A stretch of DNA of 64,000 nt. It comes from Aliishimia sp039978895 (GTDB lineage Bacteria > Pseudomonadota > Alphaproteobacteria > Rhodobacterales > Rhodobacteraceae). Made by a program: the position numbers and the translations under genes. Under the pieces are notes generated by a model. It was not told the DNA's origin. It was given only the letters and a program-made list of their open reading frames with translations, and did no database searches. Below, piece by piece: positions 17,300 through 25,413 of the stretch; positions within the stretch are counted from its first letter, which is position 1, and each line of letters starts with the position of its first letter. Location: positions 62,001 through 126,000 of the forward strand of contig JBDWAL010000029.1 of assembly GCA_039978895.1 (NCBI GenBank), given 5' to 3'.

Positions 17300-17373
17300 T
17301 AAAACCGCCCCATTCCCGGCCATAACAGAAACACTAGATGTTGTGGTCGGGCAACGCACGGTGTTGCATTAAC

Positions 17374-17482
17374 CACCGTTCGGTGCCCCATTTTGTTAAT
17401 CTTTGTTGCGTGAAGCACCGTTCGTTGGGTGCGAACGTTGCGTGTTTTGGGAAATTGCGTTCGCAGCCACAACCGTTTGGTG
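17374..17482. repeat. Three imperfect ACCGTT repeats between convergent genes
   Basis: The 12-mer CACCGTTCGGTG at 17374-17385 recurs as CACCGTTCGTTG (17416-17427) and AACCGTTTGGTG (17471-17482), so three related near-palindromes lie within 109 bp at 42- and 55-bp spacing. They sit in the gap between the HCCA isomerase and livF stops. They may be protein-binding sites, or small hairpins; no open reading frame of note covers them. Confidence 0.4.
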
Positions 17483-17493
17483 ACAAAGCTTAA

Positions 17494-17525
17494 CGGGCCG
17501 AGAGCATTGCGCCCGGCCCGATTTT
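17494..17525 (+). terminator. Rho-independent terminator
   Basis: CGGGCCG (17494-17500) pairs perfectly with CGGCCCG (17514-17520) around a 13-base loop and is followed by ATTTTT. It would end plus-strand transcription from the SDR/isomerase pair; the same stem may also work for the convergent livF transcript, though with a weaker U run on that strand. Confidence 0.65.
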
Positions 17526-17541
17526 TCCAAAAATGCCGTCG

Positions 17542-18243
17542 TTAAACTTCGAGCCATTCCTTGCGAACATCTTCGCGGCCTTTGAGTTCTGCCGGGGTGC
17601 CCTCGAAGACAATTTGTCCGTGGCCCATGACGTACACGCGATGCGCAATATCCAGAGCGATGGAAAGCTTTTGTTCGACCAAAAGTGTCGATATCCCGCG
17701 ATCCGCAATTTCTTTCAAAACGTCGGCGACCTTTTGAACCATTTGCGGGCTGAGGCCTTCGGTTGGTTCGTCGATCATCACGAAATCAGGGTCACCCATC
17801 AAAGTGCGACACATGGTAAGCATTTGCTGTTCGCCGCCGGACAAAACCGAGGCTTCAACATCCGCGCGTTCGTTCAGATTGGAGAACATGTCGAACATCG
17901 ATTGCAACGACCATCTGCCCGCGCCATCTTTTTGACCGGGCTTGAGGCCAAGGATCAAGTTTTGACGCGTTGTCAGACCGGGAAAGATATCGCGGTTTTC
18001 TGGCACGTAGCCAATGCCAAGATTTGCGATCTCGAAGGCTTTCTTGCCCGCGATTTCCTGACCCTTGAACACAACTGATCCATGGGGTTCAACTTCGCCC
18101 ATAATCGCTTTGCAGGTCGTGGATCGACCCACGCCATTGCGGCCCAAAAGGGCGACAATTTCGCCTTCGTTGATCTTCATATCCACACCCTGAAGGATGT
18201 GGGATTTGCCGTAATAGGCGTGCATGCCGGAGACTTCGATCAA
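17542..18243 (-). CDS. livF: LIV-type ABC transporter ATPase, LivF
   Basis: One of two ATPases of a branched-chain amino acid-type (HAAT) importer, 233 residues. The ABC signature is VLSGGEQQML, Walker B is DFVMIDEPTEGLSP and the switch His is in LVEQKL context typical for LivF. Walker A reads GRNGVGRST (residues 34-42), so residue 40 is Arg (CGA codon) where nearly all ABC ATPases have Lys. The partner LivG has the normal Lys. Last gene of livK-H-M-G-F order; overlaps livG by 4 nt. The location beside IclR-controlled acyl-CoA genes suggests that the ligand is the carboxylic acid degraded there and not an amino acid. Confidence 0.93.
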   Translation of the reverse strand: MIEVSGMHAYYGKSHILQGVDMKINEGEIVALLGRNGVGRSTTCKAIMGEVEPHGSVVFKGQEIAGKKAFEIANLGIGYVPENRDIFPGLTTRQNLILGLKPGQKDGAGRWSLQSMFDMFSNLNERADVEASVLSGGEQQMLTMCRTLMGDPDFVMIDEPTEGLSPQMVQKVADVLKEIADRGISTLLVEQKLSIALDIAHRVYVMGHGQIVFEGTPAELKGREDVRKEWLEV

Positions 18244-19019
18244 TGTTCTTCCTCCAGTGCTGCGCCCAAGTAGGCTTCTTGCACCTTAGCGTTTCCACGC
18301 ACCTCTTCGGGTTTGCCCGTCGCGATGATTTCGCCGTAAACCAGCACCGAAATTTGATCCGCAAGACCAAAGACAACGCCCATGTCATGTTCAACCATGA
18401 TGAGGGTTTTCCCCTCGGTCACGCGCATAATCAGGTCGGTGATATAATCGGTTTCGGTATTGCTCATGCCAGCCGTTGGTTCGTCTAGCATGATCACATC
18501 AGCGCCACCCGCAATCGTGATGCCAATTTCCAGCGCGCGCTGTTCTGCGTAAGACAAAACGCCCGCTGGAAGATCACGACGCGCTGTGAGGTTGATTTCC
18601 TCAAGGATCGCTTCGGCCCCTTCGGTCAAGTCACGCGAGCGACCCACCAGATTCCAAAACGAGTACTTATAGCCCTGCGACCACAGCAACGCGCAGCGGA
18701 CATTTTCGAACACAGACATCTTTGGAAAGATATTCGTAATCTGGAACGAGCGGCTCAGGCCAAGGCGGTTAATCTGGTAAGGCGCCAAGCCAGCAAGGTT
18801 CTGGCCATGCAAAGACACCTTGCCCGAAGTCGGTGCGAACCGGGCCGTAATCAGGTTAAACAGTGTGGATTTCCCAGCCCCGTTTGGCCCAATAATCGCA
18901 TGGCGTTCTGCTTTGCCAATCGACAAGTCGATGCCGCGAATAATCTCGGCCTTGCCAAAGCTTTTCTTCAGCCCTTCGATGTGAAGAGCGGGGGCATTCA
19001 TATCGGTCATAGCGTTCAT
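18240..19019 (-). CDS. livG: LIV-type ABC transporter ATPase, LivG
   Basis: Second ATPase of the importer, 259 residues from the ATG at 19019, which lies one base after the livM stop and behind AAAGGGG; a longer in-frame version would overlap livM. Walker A is GPNGAGKST, the ABC signature is the LivG-type LSYAEQRALEIG, Walker B is DVIMLDEPTAGMSNTE, and the switch His is in MVEHDMGVVFGLAD. The LivG-specific insertion after Walker A (QINRLGLSRSFQITNIFPKM) is present. It forms a heterodimer with LivF on the cytoplasmic face of the LivHM channel. Confidence 0.94.
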   Translation of the reverse strand: MNAMTDMNAPALHIEGLKKSFGKAEIIRGIDLSIGKAERHAIIGPNGAGKSTLFNLITARFAPTSGKVSLHGQNLAGLAPYQINRLGLSRSFQITNIFPKMSVFENVRCALLWSQGYKYSFWNLVGRSRDLTEGAEAILEEINLTARRDLPAGVLSYAEQRALEIGITIAGGADVIMLDEPTAGMSNTETDYITDLIMRVTEGKTLIMVEHDMGVVFGLADQISVLVYGEIIATGKPEEVRGNAKVQEAYLGAALEEEH

Positions 19020-19020
19020 A

Positions 19021-20301
19021 TCAGGCCCCTTTCGCATCATTGGCATCATGCCATGTGGCCACCAATTCGGGTAAATTACGGCGCATCACAGTGAACGCCG
19101 CAGTCGTCACAGCAATCACAACAAACCACGGTATCAAGCTATGGGAATCAAACGTCGTCCAGAACAACGTCATCTCATGATCCCCCGTGCTGGAATGGCG
19201 GATATGGAACGTCATCTCGATCAGGCAACACACGCCCAGAATGCCAATCGCCGCCGGAATCAGCGCCTTGATATACGGCATAATCAGCATCTTGCCATTT
19301 CCCAGCCTTAAGATCGGAACATGCATCATCAGCACACCCGCAAGGCCACCCGGGAAATACATCACCGTCGCAACAAACAGCACGCCTGCGTAAATCGCCC
19401 AAAGTTCCGTTTGCAGCGACAACACCGTCTGCAGCAACGTAAACGCAATCGCGCCAATAATCGGGCCAAAGAAGAAGCCAACCCCACCCAAGAACGTCAC
19501 CAGAAGGATCACGCCAGAGGACGCGGTATTCAAGTTCTCCTCAGTCACGATTTCATAGTTAATCGCGAACAACGCCCCGGCGATGCCGCAGAAGAAACCA
19601 GACGCCACAAAGCTATAATAGCGGACCCAGCGGGCGGAATAGCCAAGGAACTCTGCACGTTCAGGATTATCACGCACCGCATTCGCCATACGGCCAATCG
19701 GGGTGCGGGAATACAAGAACATCAATCCAGCAGAGATCAGCAACCACAAGGAGATCAGGTAATACACCTCAATCTGTTTGAGGAATTCGACACCAAAGAA
19801 CGGAAGGCCATAGGTGCGATCGCCAGAGATACCCTCTTCGCCACCAAAGAACGCAACGATAATAACCGAGCACGCCGCAATCAATTCACCCACGCCAAGG
19901 GAGATCATCGCGAACACCGTACCAGCTTTGCGGGTAGAGAACGCGCCAACAATCATCGCAAGGCCCATGCCAAACAAGCCGCCAAAGATGGGCAGGATTG
20001 GGAGCGGGATCGATCCGAAAATATCCCAGTTCATAATATGCATACACGCAAAACCGCCGACGCCCATATAGACCGCGTGGCCAAAGCTAAGCATGCCGCC
20101 CTGTCCCAGCAGCATATTGTAAGCCAGCGCGAAGATCACCGTGATCCACATCTGGTTCATAATCGTAATCGCGGAGTTCTGCTGGAACACCAGCGGCAAG
20201 ATCAGCAACAAAACAGCACTGACAATCCAAGGGCCAAACGTCAGCATCACGGACGGCGATGCAACCGCGGGTTTGGTCGGGTTATTAGCCATATCGGTCA
20301 T
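19021..20301 (-). CDS. livM: LIV-type ABC transporter permease, LivM
   Basis: Inner-membrane permease subunit, 426 residues. The core (up to about residue 330) has the LivM motifs ALAYNMLLGQGGMLSFGHAVYMGVGGF and VTFLGGVGFFFGPIIGAIAF. After the usual end (PGGLAGVLMMH) it continues for roughly 95 residues with two further predicted membrane helices (around IKALIPAAIGILGVCCLIEM and LIPWFVVIAVTTAAFTVM), an extension not seen in E. coli LivM but found in some alphaproteobacterial HAAT permeases. Stop and start codons overlap those of livG and livH. Function of the extension is unknown. Confidence 0.93.
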   Translation of the reverse strand: MTDMANNPTKPAVASPSVMLTFGPWIVSAVLLLILPLVFQQNSAITIMNQMWITVIFALAYNMLLGQGGMLSFGHAVYMGVGGFACMHIMNWDIFGSIPLPILPIFGGLFGMGLAMIVGAFSTRKAGTVFAMISLGVGELIAACSVIIVAFFGGEEGISGDRTYGLPFFGVEFLKQIEVYYLISLWLLISAGLMFLYSRTPIGRMANAVRDNPERAEFLGYSARWVRYYSFVASGFFCGIAGALFAINYEIVTEENLNTASSGVILLVTFLGGVGFFFGPIIGAIAFTLLQTVLSLQTELWAIYAGVLFVATVMYFPGGLAGVLMMHVPILRLGNGKMLIMPYIKALIPAAIGILGVCCLIEMTFHIRHSSTGDHEMTLFWTTFDSHSLIPWFVVIAVTTAAFTVMRRNLPELVATWHDANDAKGA

Positions 20302-21254
20302 GCGTCACGGTTCCCCAAAAGGCCATACGGGCGGAAGATCAGGATCAGCACCATCAGGATATACGGCAGGATATCTGCAATCTGTGGGCTGGTGACTGTC
20401 CAGAGGTCTCTCCAGATTGAGTCATCCATGTTTTCAGGCATCGACAAGCCAACCCCCTGTAGGATGTCAGACATCGCGATGTTGTAGGACTTGGCGAAAG
20501 TTGTGATCCAGCCAATCAGCAAAGAGGCCACCAGCGCGCCCCAGAGCGAGCCGAGGCCGCCAATCACAATCGTCACAAACACGATGGAGCCAAGCACAAA
20601 CGCCATGCCGGGGAATGTGCCAAGGACCGGGCCTGCAATCACGCCTGCGACACCCGCAAGGGCCGTGCCAACGCCAAACACGCCCATGAAGATCAGCGGG
20701 ACATTATGGCCCAAGGCTTCGACGGTGCGCGGATAGCTAAGCGCCGCTTGGATGATCATACCAATCCGGGTTTTGGTCAGGACGTAAAGCAGACCAATGA
20801 AGATGCTGATCGAGATGAAAATCATGAAGATCTTAAAGGCAGGGATAGAGTTGCCCGCAATCGAGAAGGCCGTGAAGTTCAGAACTTCTGGGATTTCATA
20901 GGCCATCTGGTTCTTACCCCAGATGAACTGCACCAGCTCTTCGATCAACAAAGCGAGGCCAAAGGTAAAGATCAGTTCGGGAACGTGGCCATATTGGTGG
21001 ACCCGTCTTAACCCGTATCGTTCAACCCCTGCGCCCATCACGCCGACAATCAGCGGGGCAATCAGGAGGCCCATCCAAAATCCAACCGCGAGGCTAATGG
21101 AGTAAGCAAAATAAGCGCCAAGCATATAAAAGCTGGCATGGGCGAAGTTCAGAACGCCCATCATCGAGAAAATCAAAGTCAGGCCAGCGGACAGCATAAA
21201 CAGCAAGAGTCCGGTTACCAGCCCGTCGATCAGATTGACGAGTATGAGGTCCAT
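20298..21254 (-). CDS. livH: LIV-type ABC transporter permease, LivH
   Basis: Inner-membrane permease subunit of 318 residues, slightly above the usual 290-310. The N-terminal LivH signature GLLLFMLSAGLTLIFSMMGVLNFAHASFYMLGAY and the internal GLALLIEELVQ and VIGGLGSLWGALVASLLIG segments are clear. It forms the translocation pore with LivM. Its stop overlaps the livM start (ATGA). The 133-bp gap to the upstream binding-protein gene contains a hairpin (21344-21374) that could lower permease expression relative to the receptor. Confidence 0.94.
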   Translation of the reverse strand: MDLILVNLIDGLVTGLLLFMLSAGLTLIFSMMGVLNFAHASFYMLGAYFAYSISLAVGFWMGLLIAPLIVGVMGAGVERYGLRRVHQYGHVPELIFTFGLALLIEELVQFIWGKNQMAYEIPEVLNFTAFSIAGNSIPAFKIFMIFISISIFIGLLYVLTKTRIGMIIQAALSYPRTVEALGHNVPLIFMGVFGVGTALAGVAGVIAGPVLGTFPGMAFVLGSIVFVTIVIGGLGSLWGALVASLLIGWITTFAKSYNIAMSDILQGVGLSMPENMDDSIWRDLWTVTSPQIADILPYILMVLILIFRPYGLLGNRDA

Positions 21255-21343
21255 AAGCCCCCCCTAGGGATATCTGAGAAAGTCGCAAAACAGGGCCATT
21301 CGTGGGGCGCACCGTCTTGATTTACAAAGTCTTCGCGTAGATT

Positions 21344-21374
21344 GGCCTGCCCCACACATATCGCGGAGCAGGCC
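21344..21374 (-). terminator. Hairpin between livK and livH
   Basis: On the minus strand GGCCTGC pairs with GCAGGCC around a 16-base loop, just after livK. No U run follows. As in many binding-protein-first operons, this probably protects or attenuates the transcript so that livK is expressed above the permease genes. Confidence 0.4.
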
Positions 21375-21387
21375 GGAAAAGCTGCCG

Positions 21388-22632
21388 TTATGGACGCTGC
21401 ATCTCGCAAGAAGATGGAGACGCCGCAGACGCCATGCTGACCGTTTTGATCACAGAGACACCAAAGTCGGAACCATCATACGTGTAGGAGATGTTTTCGT
21501 TTGTGTGCTCTTGGATGTGAACATCCTGGATCGCTTGGTGATCATTTGGACGCATCATAACCTTGGAGCCAAACACGGACTGATATTCCATGCCTTCCAA
21601 AGCATACGCAACCTTAACAACGTCATCCGCTGTACCCGCTTCGTCGATGGCTTGTGCCAACATGCCGAGGGTGTTTGCGATACGCGCCTGATCGATGTTG
21701 CCATCTGGGAACTTCGCTTTGAACGCATCATAGTAAGCAGATGCTACATCGCTGACCGGTGGGTTGATCTGACCTTCGCCAACCAAACGGATCGCGCCTT
21801 TGCCAGATTCACCAAATGCACCTGTGATGCCGGAACCCGCTGCGTAATACGTGTAGATCGGTCCGCCATAGCCATTTTCAACGATGGACTTACCAAGGCC
21901 AAGCATGTCTGCACCCCAGTTGCCTGTGATAACCGCTTGAGCTTCGGAGGCGACGATTTTGCGTGAATACGGTGTGAAATCTTTCACTTTGCCGATTGGG
22001 TGCAATTCGTTGCCAACGATTTCGATGTCTGGGCGTTTTTCGCCAAGGAAACGGACCGCAGCAGCGGCAACAGCCTTACCAAAGGAATAGTCCTGACCAA
22101 TGATGTACACTTTTTTGATGCCATCATCTGCCGCAATAGAATCCGTCAGCGCATCCATTTTGATGTCTGCATTGGCGTCAAAGCGGAAGTGCCAGAAGTT
22201 ACACTTGTCGTTGGTCAACGCTGGGTCAACAGCTGCGTAGTTCAGGAACAGAACGCGGCTTTCTGGGTTACGACGGTTGTGCTTGCTGACAGCTTCGGTC
22301 AACGCGTTTGCCACACCAGAGGAGTTACCCTGCGCAATATAGCGGATGCCTTGGTCAATCGCGACCTGAAGCTGAATCAGAGATTCTTTGGGGCTGATTT
22401 TGTTGTCAAAAGCGACAATTTCGAATTCCGTACCACCCAGAACACCACCGTTTTGATTGATCAAGTAATCAGCGGCGAATTCAAATTGGTGCAGACCGTT
22501 TGTACCGGTGCTTGCAAATGGACCCGACAGCGGGTCGATAAATGCGATTTTGACATTTTCAGCGAACGAAGCCGTTGCGGTCAATGCCAACGCCAGCGCG
22601 GCTGACAAGCCGAGTGCCGTTTTTGCTTTCAT
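21388..22632 (-). CDS. livK: LIV-type ABC transporter substrate-binding protein, LivK
   Basis: Periplasmic type I binding protein of 414 residues. The start at ATG 22632 is chosen because GGGAGG lies ten bases upstream and because it gives a clean signal peptide (MKAKTALGLSAALALALTA ending in ASFA before ENVKIAF); a much longer frame upstream has no ribosome-binding site. The mature part opens with VKIAFIDPLSGPFASTG, and NQNGGVLGG, PKESLIQLQVAIDQG and IGQDYSFGKAVAAAAVRFL follow the type I periplasmic-binding fold. The MRPNDHQAIQDVHI segment is common in Roseobacter proteins of this class annotated for organic acids or aromatics. Ligand unknown. Confidence 0.93.
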   Translation of the reverse strand: MKAKTALGLSAALALALTATASFAENVKIAFIDPLSGPFASTGTNGLHQFEFAADYLINQNGGVLGGTEFEIVAFDNKISPKESLIQLQVAIDQGIRYIAQGNSSGVANALTEAVSKHNRRNPESRVLFLNYAAVDPALTNDKCNFWHFRFDANADIKMDALTDSIAADDGIKKVYIIGQDYSFGKAVAAAAVRFLGEKRPDIEIVGNELHPIGKVKDFTPYSRKIVASEAQAVITGNWGADMLGLGKSIVENGYGGPIYTYYAAGSGITGAFGESGKGAIRLVGEGQINPPVSDVASAYYDAFKAKFPDGNIDQARIANTLGMLAQAIDEAGTADDVVKVAYALEGMEYQSVFGSKVMMRPNDHQAIQDVHIQEHTNENISYTYDGSDFGVSVIKTVSMASAASPSSCEMQRP

Positions 22633-22866
22633 GGTGTCCTCCCAAGGATATGTAGCAAGCCCGGTGTTTTTGTGCTGTCCGGGTCTAATCAAAAGGATTT
22701 CATACTGTGGGGATAAGTCAAGGCTGGCCTGCTTCCCTGATCTGGGACGTGGAGTAAACCAGATCGTATCACCCGCCCCCGTTTGTTCGGTAAATGCCGA
22801 GGCGCCGGAATTTAAGTCGCTGGAAAACAAGGAGAAAACGATTGAAATTACGATAAAGTGATCGAG

Positions 22867-22895
22867 ATTAACCATTCCTTAATTTTGAATTTCAA
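22867..22895 (-). promoter_or_regulatory. livK: Candidate sigma-70 promoter of livKHMGF
   Basis: On the minus strand TTGAAA (22890-22895) and GTTAAT (22867-22872) are separated by exactly 17 bp in an AT-rich tract. Matches to consensus are five and four of six. Transcription would start near 22860, leaving a leader of about 230 nt before the livK ATG. Confidence 0.4.
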
Positions 22896-22978
22896 TTTTT
22901 CGACATTTTTTCCGTTCCGTCACTTCGACTTAGGGTTGCGTTAACGCGATTTTTGAAGGTGACGGGAAAACTGCTTTT

Positions 22979-22995
22979 GTTCCGCATAGCGGAAC
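22979..22995. promoter_or_regulatory. Perfect IclR-type operator palindrome
   Basis: GTTCCGC-ATA-GCGGAAC has two perfect 7-bp arms. Palindromes of the TTCCG/CGGAA type are usual for IclR-family regulators, and an IclR gene lies 565 bp away. It sits about 85 bp upstream of the candidate livK -35, a place more suited to activation than to direct block of RNA polymerase. Related sites occur at 4891-4907 and 31506-31522. Confidence 0.6.
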
Positions 22996-23113
22996 TTAAA
23001 TTCATAGCAAATGCACGATTCTGAGGCGCGATGATGGGCAAACCACATTTCGGCTTGAAGATGCCAACTGGCCACCCAGAGGCATCACATCAAACGCGCA
23101 TCATTCGCAAATA

Positions 23114-23491
23114 TCAGCTTTCAGACGACCGGCTATACCGCAGCAACGCCAATGCAATCAGCGCCGGAATCGTCTGGATCACAAGCGTCTTAGCCGTCAC
23201 CGTCACCGCACCCACTCCCCCAGCAACCGCAACAAAAATCAAGAAGCACGTCGCAACCTTAACCTGCCACGATGCGTCCTTAATCAGCAACGCCCATGCA
23301 AGACCCGCCGCGAGGAACGCGTTATAAATGCCTTGGTTCGCAGCCATCTGGACAGTCTGCGCAAACAACTCGGGTGGAAAGGATGCAAACACCTTAGGCC
23401 CACGGGATTCCCACGCGAACATCTCAAACCACGCAATATAAAAGTGCAAAAGCGATATAACCGCTATCAAGACCAAAGCTGCAATGCGCAT
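23114..23491 (-). CDS. DUF1304 family membrane protein
   Basis: Small integral membrane protein of 125 residues with four hydrophobic helices. The conserved DUF1304 pattern is visible: a first helix ending LLHFYIAWFEMFAWESRGP, then AANQGIYNAFLAAGLAWAL. The start at ATG 23491 is preceded by GGGGGAA; ten additional in-frame codons lie upstream. Function of the family is unknown. It is the gene after the IclR regulator with a 68-bp gap, so it may be the tail of the long catabolic operon or a separate unit. Confidence 0.85.
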   Translation of the reverse strand: MRIAALVLIAVISLLHFYIAWFEMFAWESRGPKVFASFPPELFAQTVQMAANQGIYNAFLAAGLAWALLIKDASWQVKVATCFLIFVAVAGGVGAVTVTAKTLVIQTIPALIALALLRYSRSSES

Positions 23492-23559
23492 CAAATTTCC
23501 CCCATTTGGTAAGCATATCATTCGTCACAGCTAACAGAAATTTGCCAGTCTGTTTAGGT

Positions 23560-24369
23560 TCAGCCCGTTGGTTTATGGCCAATGCTCAAGCGTTCTGCGG
23601 CCTCAATCAACATCGGGGCGTAAATCTTTTCGAGCTGTTTTTTCTTCACATGGAATGTCGGTCCACCCACGTTCATTCCGTAGATGCGCGGCCCCTCAAC
23701 AGAAAAGACAGGCACCGCAACCGCATTCACATCCGGGCGCCAATCGCCATATCCCGTGCAATACCCAACCGCTTCATATTCCGACACCGCGCGATCCGTG
23801 GAAGCCACGCGTTTCTCATGGCCATCCGGGTCCGCCGTTTTCGCCTGAGATAGCAAATGCTCGCGTTCCGCTTCATCGCTGCCAGCCAAAATCGCGCGTC
23901 CCACAGACGAATAAAACAGCGGTAAGCGAGAGCCAATGCGCATCGACAAGGCAATCTCTTCGCGTGAACGCTGCACAGCAATATACACCGATTGAAGCGC
24001 ATGCCGCTCACCAATCGCGGCCGTAATAAAGGAATTCGGACCATCGCGCAGCGCCCGCAACTCAACATCCGCGCGCTCATCAATATCCATACTCGACAAC
24101 ACGCCAAAGCCCAGCTCAAGCACACCCGCGCCCAGCCGATACGTGCCCTTACGCGGATCAACTACCAAATAGCCCAGCTTAACCAACGTATACGTCAAAC
24201 GAGACACCGTCGCCTTGGGCAAGCCAGTCCGTTCTGCGAAATCCGTATTACTCAGTTCTTTATCGCCACATTGAAAGCTGCGCAGCATATCAAGGCCACG
24301 CGCAAGCGCCGTCACAAAATTGCGGTCCTTTGTGTCTTCCTCAATGGGGAGGAAGGGCGGCAAGTCCAT
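23560..24369 (-). CDS. IclR family transcriptional regulator
   Basis: DNA-binding regulator of 269 residues. The N-terminal winged helix (about residues 20-85) has the IclR pattern SFQCGDKELSNTDFAERTGLPKATVSRLTYTLVKLGYL, and the C-terminal ligand-binding domain has SMRIGSRLPLFYSSVGRAILA and the CTGYGDWRPDVNAVAVPVF segment, matching the effector domain of PcaR/PobR-like members. The gene lies at the end of a long acyl-CoA catabolic operon, 3 nt after the kinase gene, so it is probably autoregulated. Likely targets are the three TTCCG/CGGAA-type palindromes in this window (4891, 22979, 31506). The effector is probably a pathway intermediate such as an acyl-CoA or free acid. Confidence 0.92.
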   Translation of the reverse strand: MDLPPFLPIEEDTKDRNFVTALARGLDMLRSFQCGDKELSNTDFAERTGLPKATVSRLTYTLVKLGYLVVDPRKGTYRLGAGVLELGFGVLSSMDIDERADVELRALRDGPNSFITAAIGERHALQSVYIAVQRSREEIALSMRIGSRLPLFYSSVGRAILAGSDEAEREHLLSQAKTADPDGHEKRVASTDRAVSEYEAVGYCTGYGDWRPDVNAVAVPVFSVEGPRIYGMNVGGPTFHVKKKQLEKIYAPMLIEAAERLSIGHKPTG

Positions 24370-24372
24370 AAG

Positions 24373-25404
24373 TTAATCCTTATTCAACGCATCAAGGCCA
24401 GCCTGCGCGAAAACCGGAACATACTGGCCAACCTTCATCGCGCGTTCCGGGTTAGACGCATTCCCATCCAACGCACGCTTCAAAACACCCTGAATAATTC
24501 CAGCCATGCGGAAAAAACAAAAGCCGAGATAGAAACCAAAATTTTCGATGCCCGGCAAGCCACGGCGTTCACAATATTTGGCGATAAACTCTGCATCCGT
24601 GGGCAAACCCAGTGCGGCACGATCAACCCCTGCAAGGCCACGTCCCTCAGAGCCCGCCGGCATCTGCCACTGCATAATAACCGAGGCAAGATCAGCAAAC
24701 GGGTGGCCAATCGTGGAGAGCTCCCAATCGAGCACCGCAAGGCAATTCGTGCCATCCGCTTCAAAAATCATATTGTCGATACGGTAATCGCCATGCACCA
24801 GCGTGCGCTGCCCATCATCCGCCGGGATCGACGTGGCAAGCTGCGCCATCAACGCATCCATCGCAGGGATCTTCTGCGTCTCAGAGGCAAGATACTGTTT
24901 AGACCAACGCCCCACTTGGCGTTCAAAGTAGTTACCGGGCGGGCCATAATCCGCCAAGCCAACCGCATCAATATCCACCATATGCAGCGCGGCCAGCACG
25001 CGGTTCATATCGTCAATCACCGCGCCACGATCCTGCGCCGTAAGATCGCTCATGGTGGGGTCGTTGAAATTGCGGCCCTCAACGTGGTCCATCACGTAGA
25101 ACGCAGAACCAATCACATCATCATCTTCACACAGCAGATGCATCCGCGCGACCGGAACCTGGCTGCCCGCAAGCGCCTTTTGCACCCGGAATTCACGATC
25201 AACCGCATGGGCAGACTTCAGCAAAATCCCCGGAGGTTTGCGCCGCAAAACATATGACTTAGCGGGCGTCTTAAGCAAAAAGGTCGGATTGGACTGCCCG
25301 CCTTGGAACTTTGTGACCTCTAGCGGACCCGCGAAGTTGGGCAAATTGGCGGTGAGGTAGTCAGTGACAGCCGGGATATCGAGGGTCTGGGTATCTGCAG
25401 TCAT
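24373..25404 (-). CDS. Aminoglycoside-phosphotransferase-fold kinase, ACAD10/11 kinase type (LvaA-like)
   Basis: APH/choline kinase-fold protein of 343 residues. The glycine-rich part is FQGGQSNPTFLLKT with the invariant Lys in SYVLRRKPPG; the catalytic loop is LVHGDYRIDNMIF near residue 200 and the metal-binding Asp is in AVLDWELSTIGHPFADLA. These motifs match the kinase domain of human ACAD10/ACAD11 and LvaA of the levulinate pathway, which phosphorylate the 4-hydroxy group of 4-hydroxyacyl-CoA. An ACAD11-type dehydrogenase is encoded at 8850-10160. An antibiotic-resistance role is unlikely given the operon with acyl-CoA dehydrogenases and thiolase. Gene spacing is 3 nt to the IclR gene. 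Confidence 0.87.
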   Translation of the reverse strand: MTADTQTLDIPAVTDYLTANLPNFAGPLEVTKFQGGQSNPTFLLKTPAKSYVLRRKPPGILLKSAHAVDREFRVQKALAGSQVPVARMHLLCEDDDVIGSAFYVMDHVEGRNFNDPTMSDLTAQDRGAVIDDMNRVLAALHMVDIDAVGLADYGPPGNYFERQVGRWSKQYLASETQKIPAMDALMAQLATSIPADDGQRTLVHGDYRIDNMIFEADGTNCLAVLDWELSTIGHPFADLASVIMQWQMPAGSEGRGLAGVDRAALGLPTDAEFIAKYCERRGLPGIENFGFYLGFCFFRMAGIIQGVLKRALDGNASNPERAMKVGQYVPVFAQAGLDALNKD

Positions 25405-25413
25405 TGTCTGTCC

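Larger units (their letters stand above)
22633..23113. other. Intergenic region upstream of livK
   Basis: About 480 bp without a convincing gene. It contains a minus-strand promoter candidate (22867-22895) and a perfect IclR-type palindrome (22979-22995), listed separately. The implied livK leader is about 230 nt long, with no recognisable riboswitch. The DUF1304 gene ends at 23114 and reads towards this region, and I see no terminator for it. Confidence 0.5.

Noticed and set aside
19321..20487. 388-residue plus-strand frame opposite livM
   Set aside because: Highly charged Arg/His/Lys-rich translation typical for the complement of a membrane-protein gene; livM is certain.
22633..22875. 81-residue N-terminal extension of LivK
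   Set aside because: It places the signal peptide in the middle of the protein and has no ribosome-binding site; ATG 22632 has GGGAGG upstream.
23992..25257. 421-residue plus-strand frame opposite the kinase and IclR genes
   Set aside because: Arg/Ile/His-rich translation without domains; the minus strand carries two well-defined genes with conserved motifs.
24373..25404. Aminoglycoside resistance phosphotransferase
   Set aside because: The kinase motifs match ACAD10/11-type kinases and the gene is within an acyl-CoA operon, so drug resistance is unlikely.
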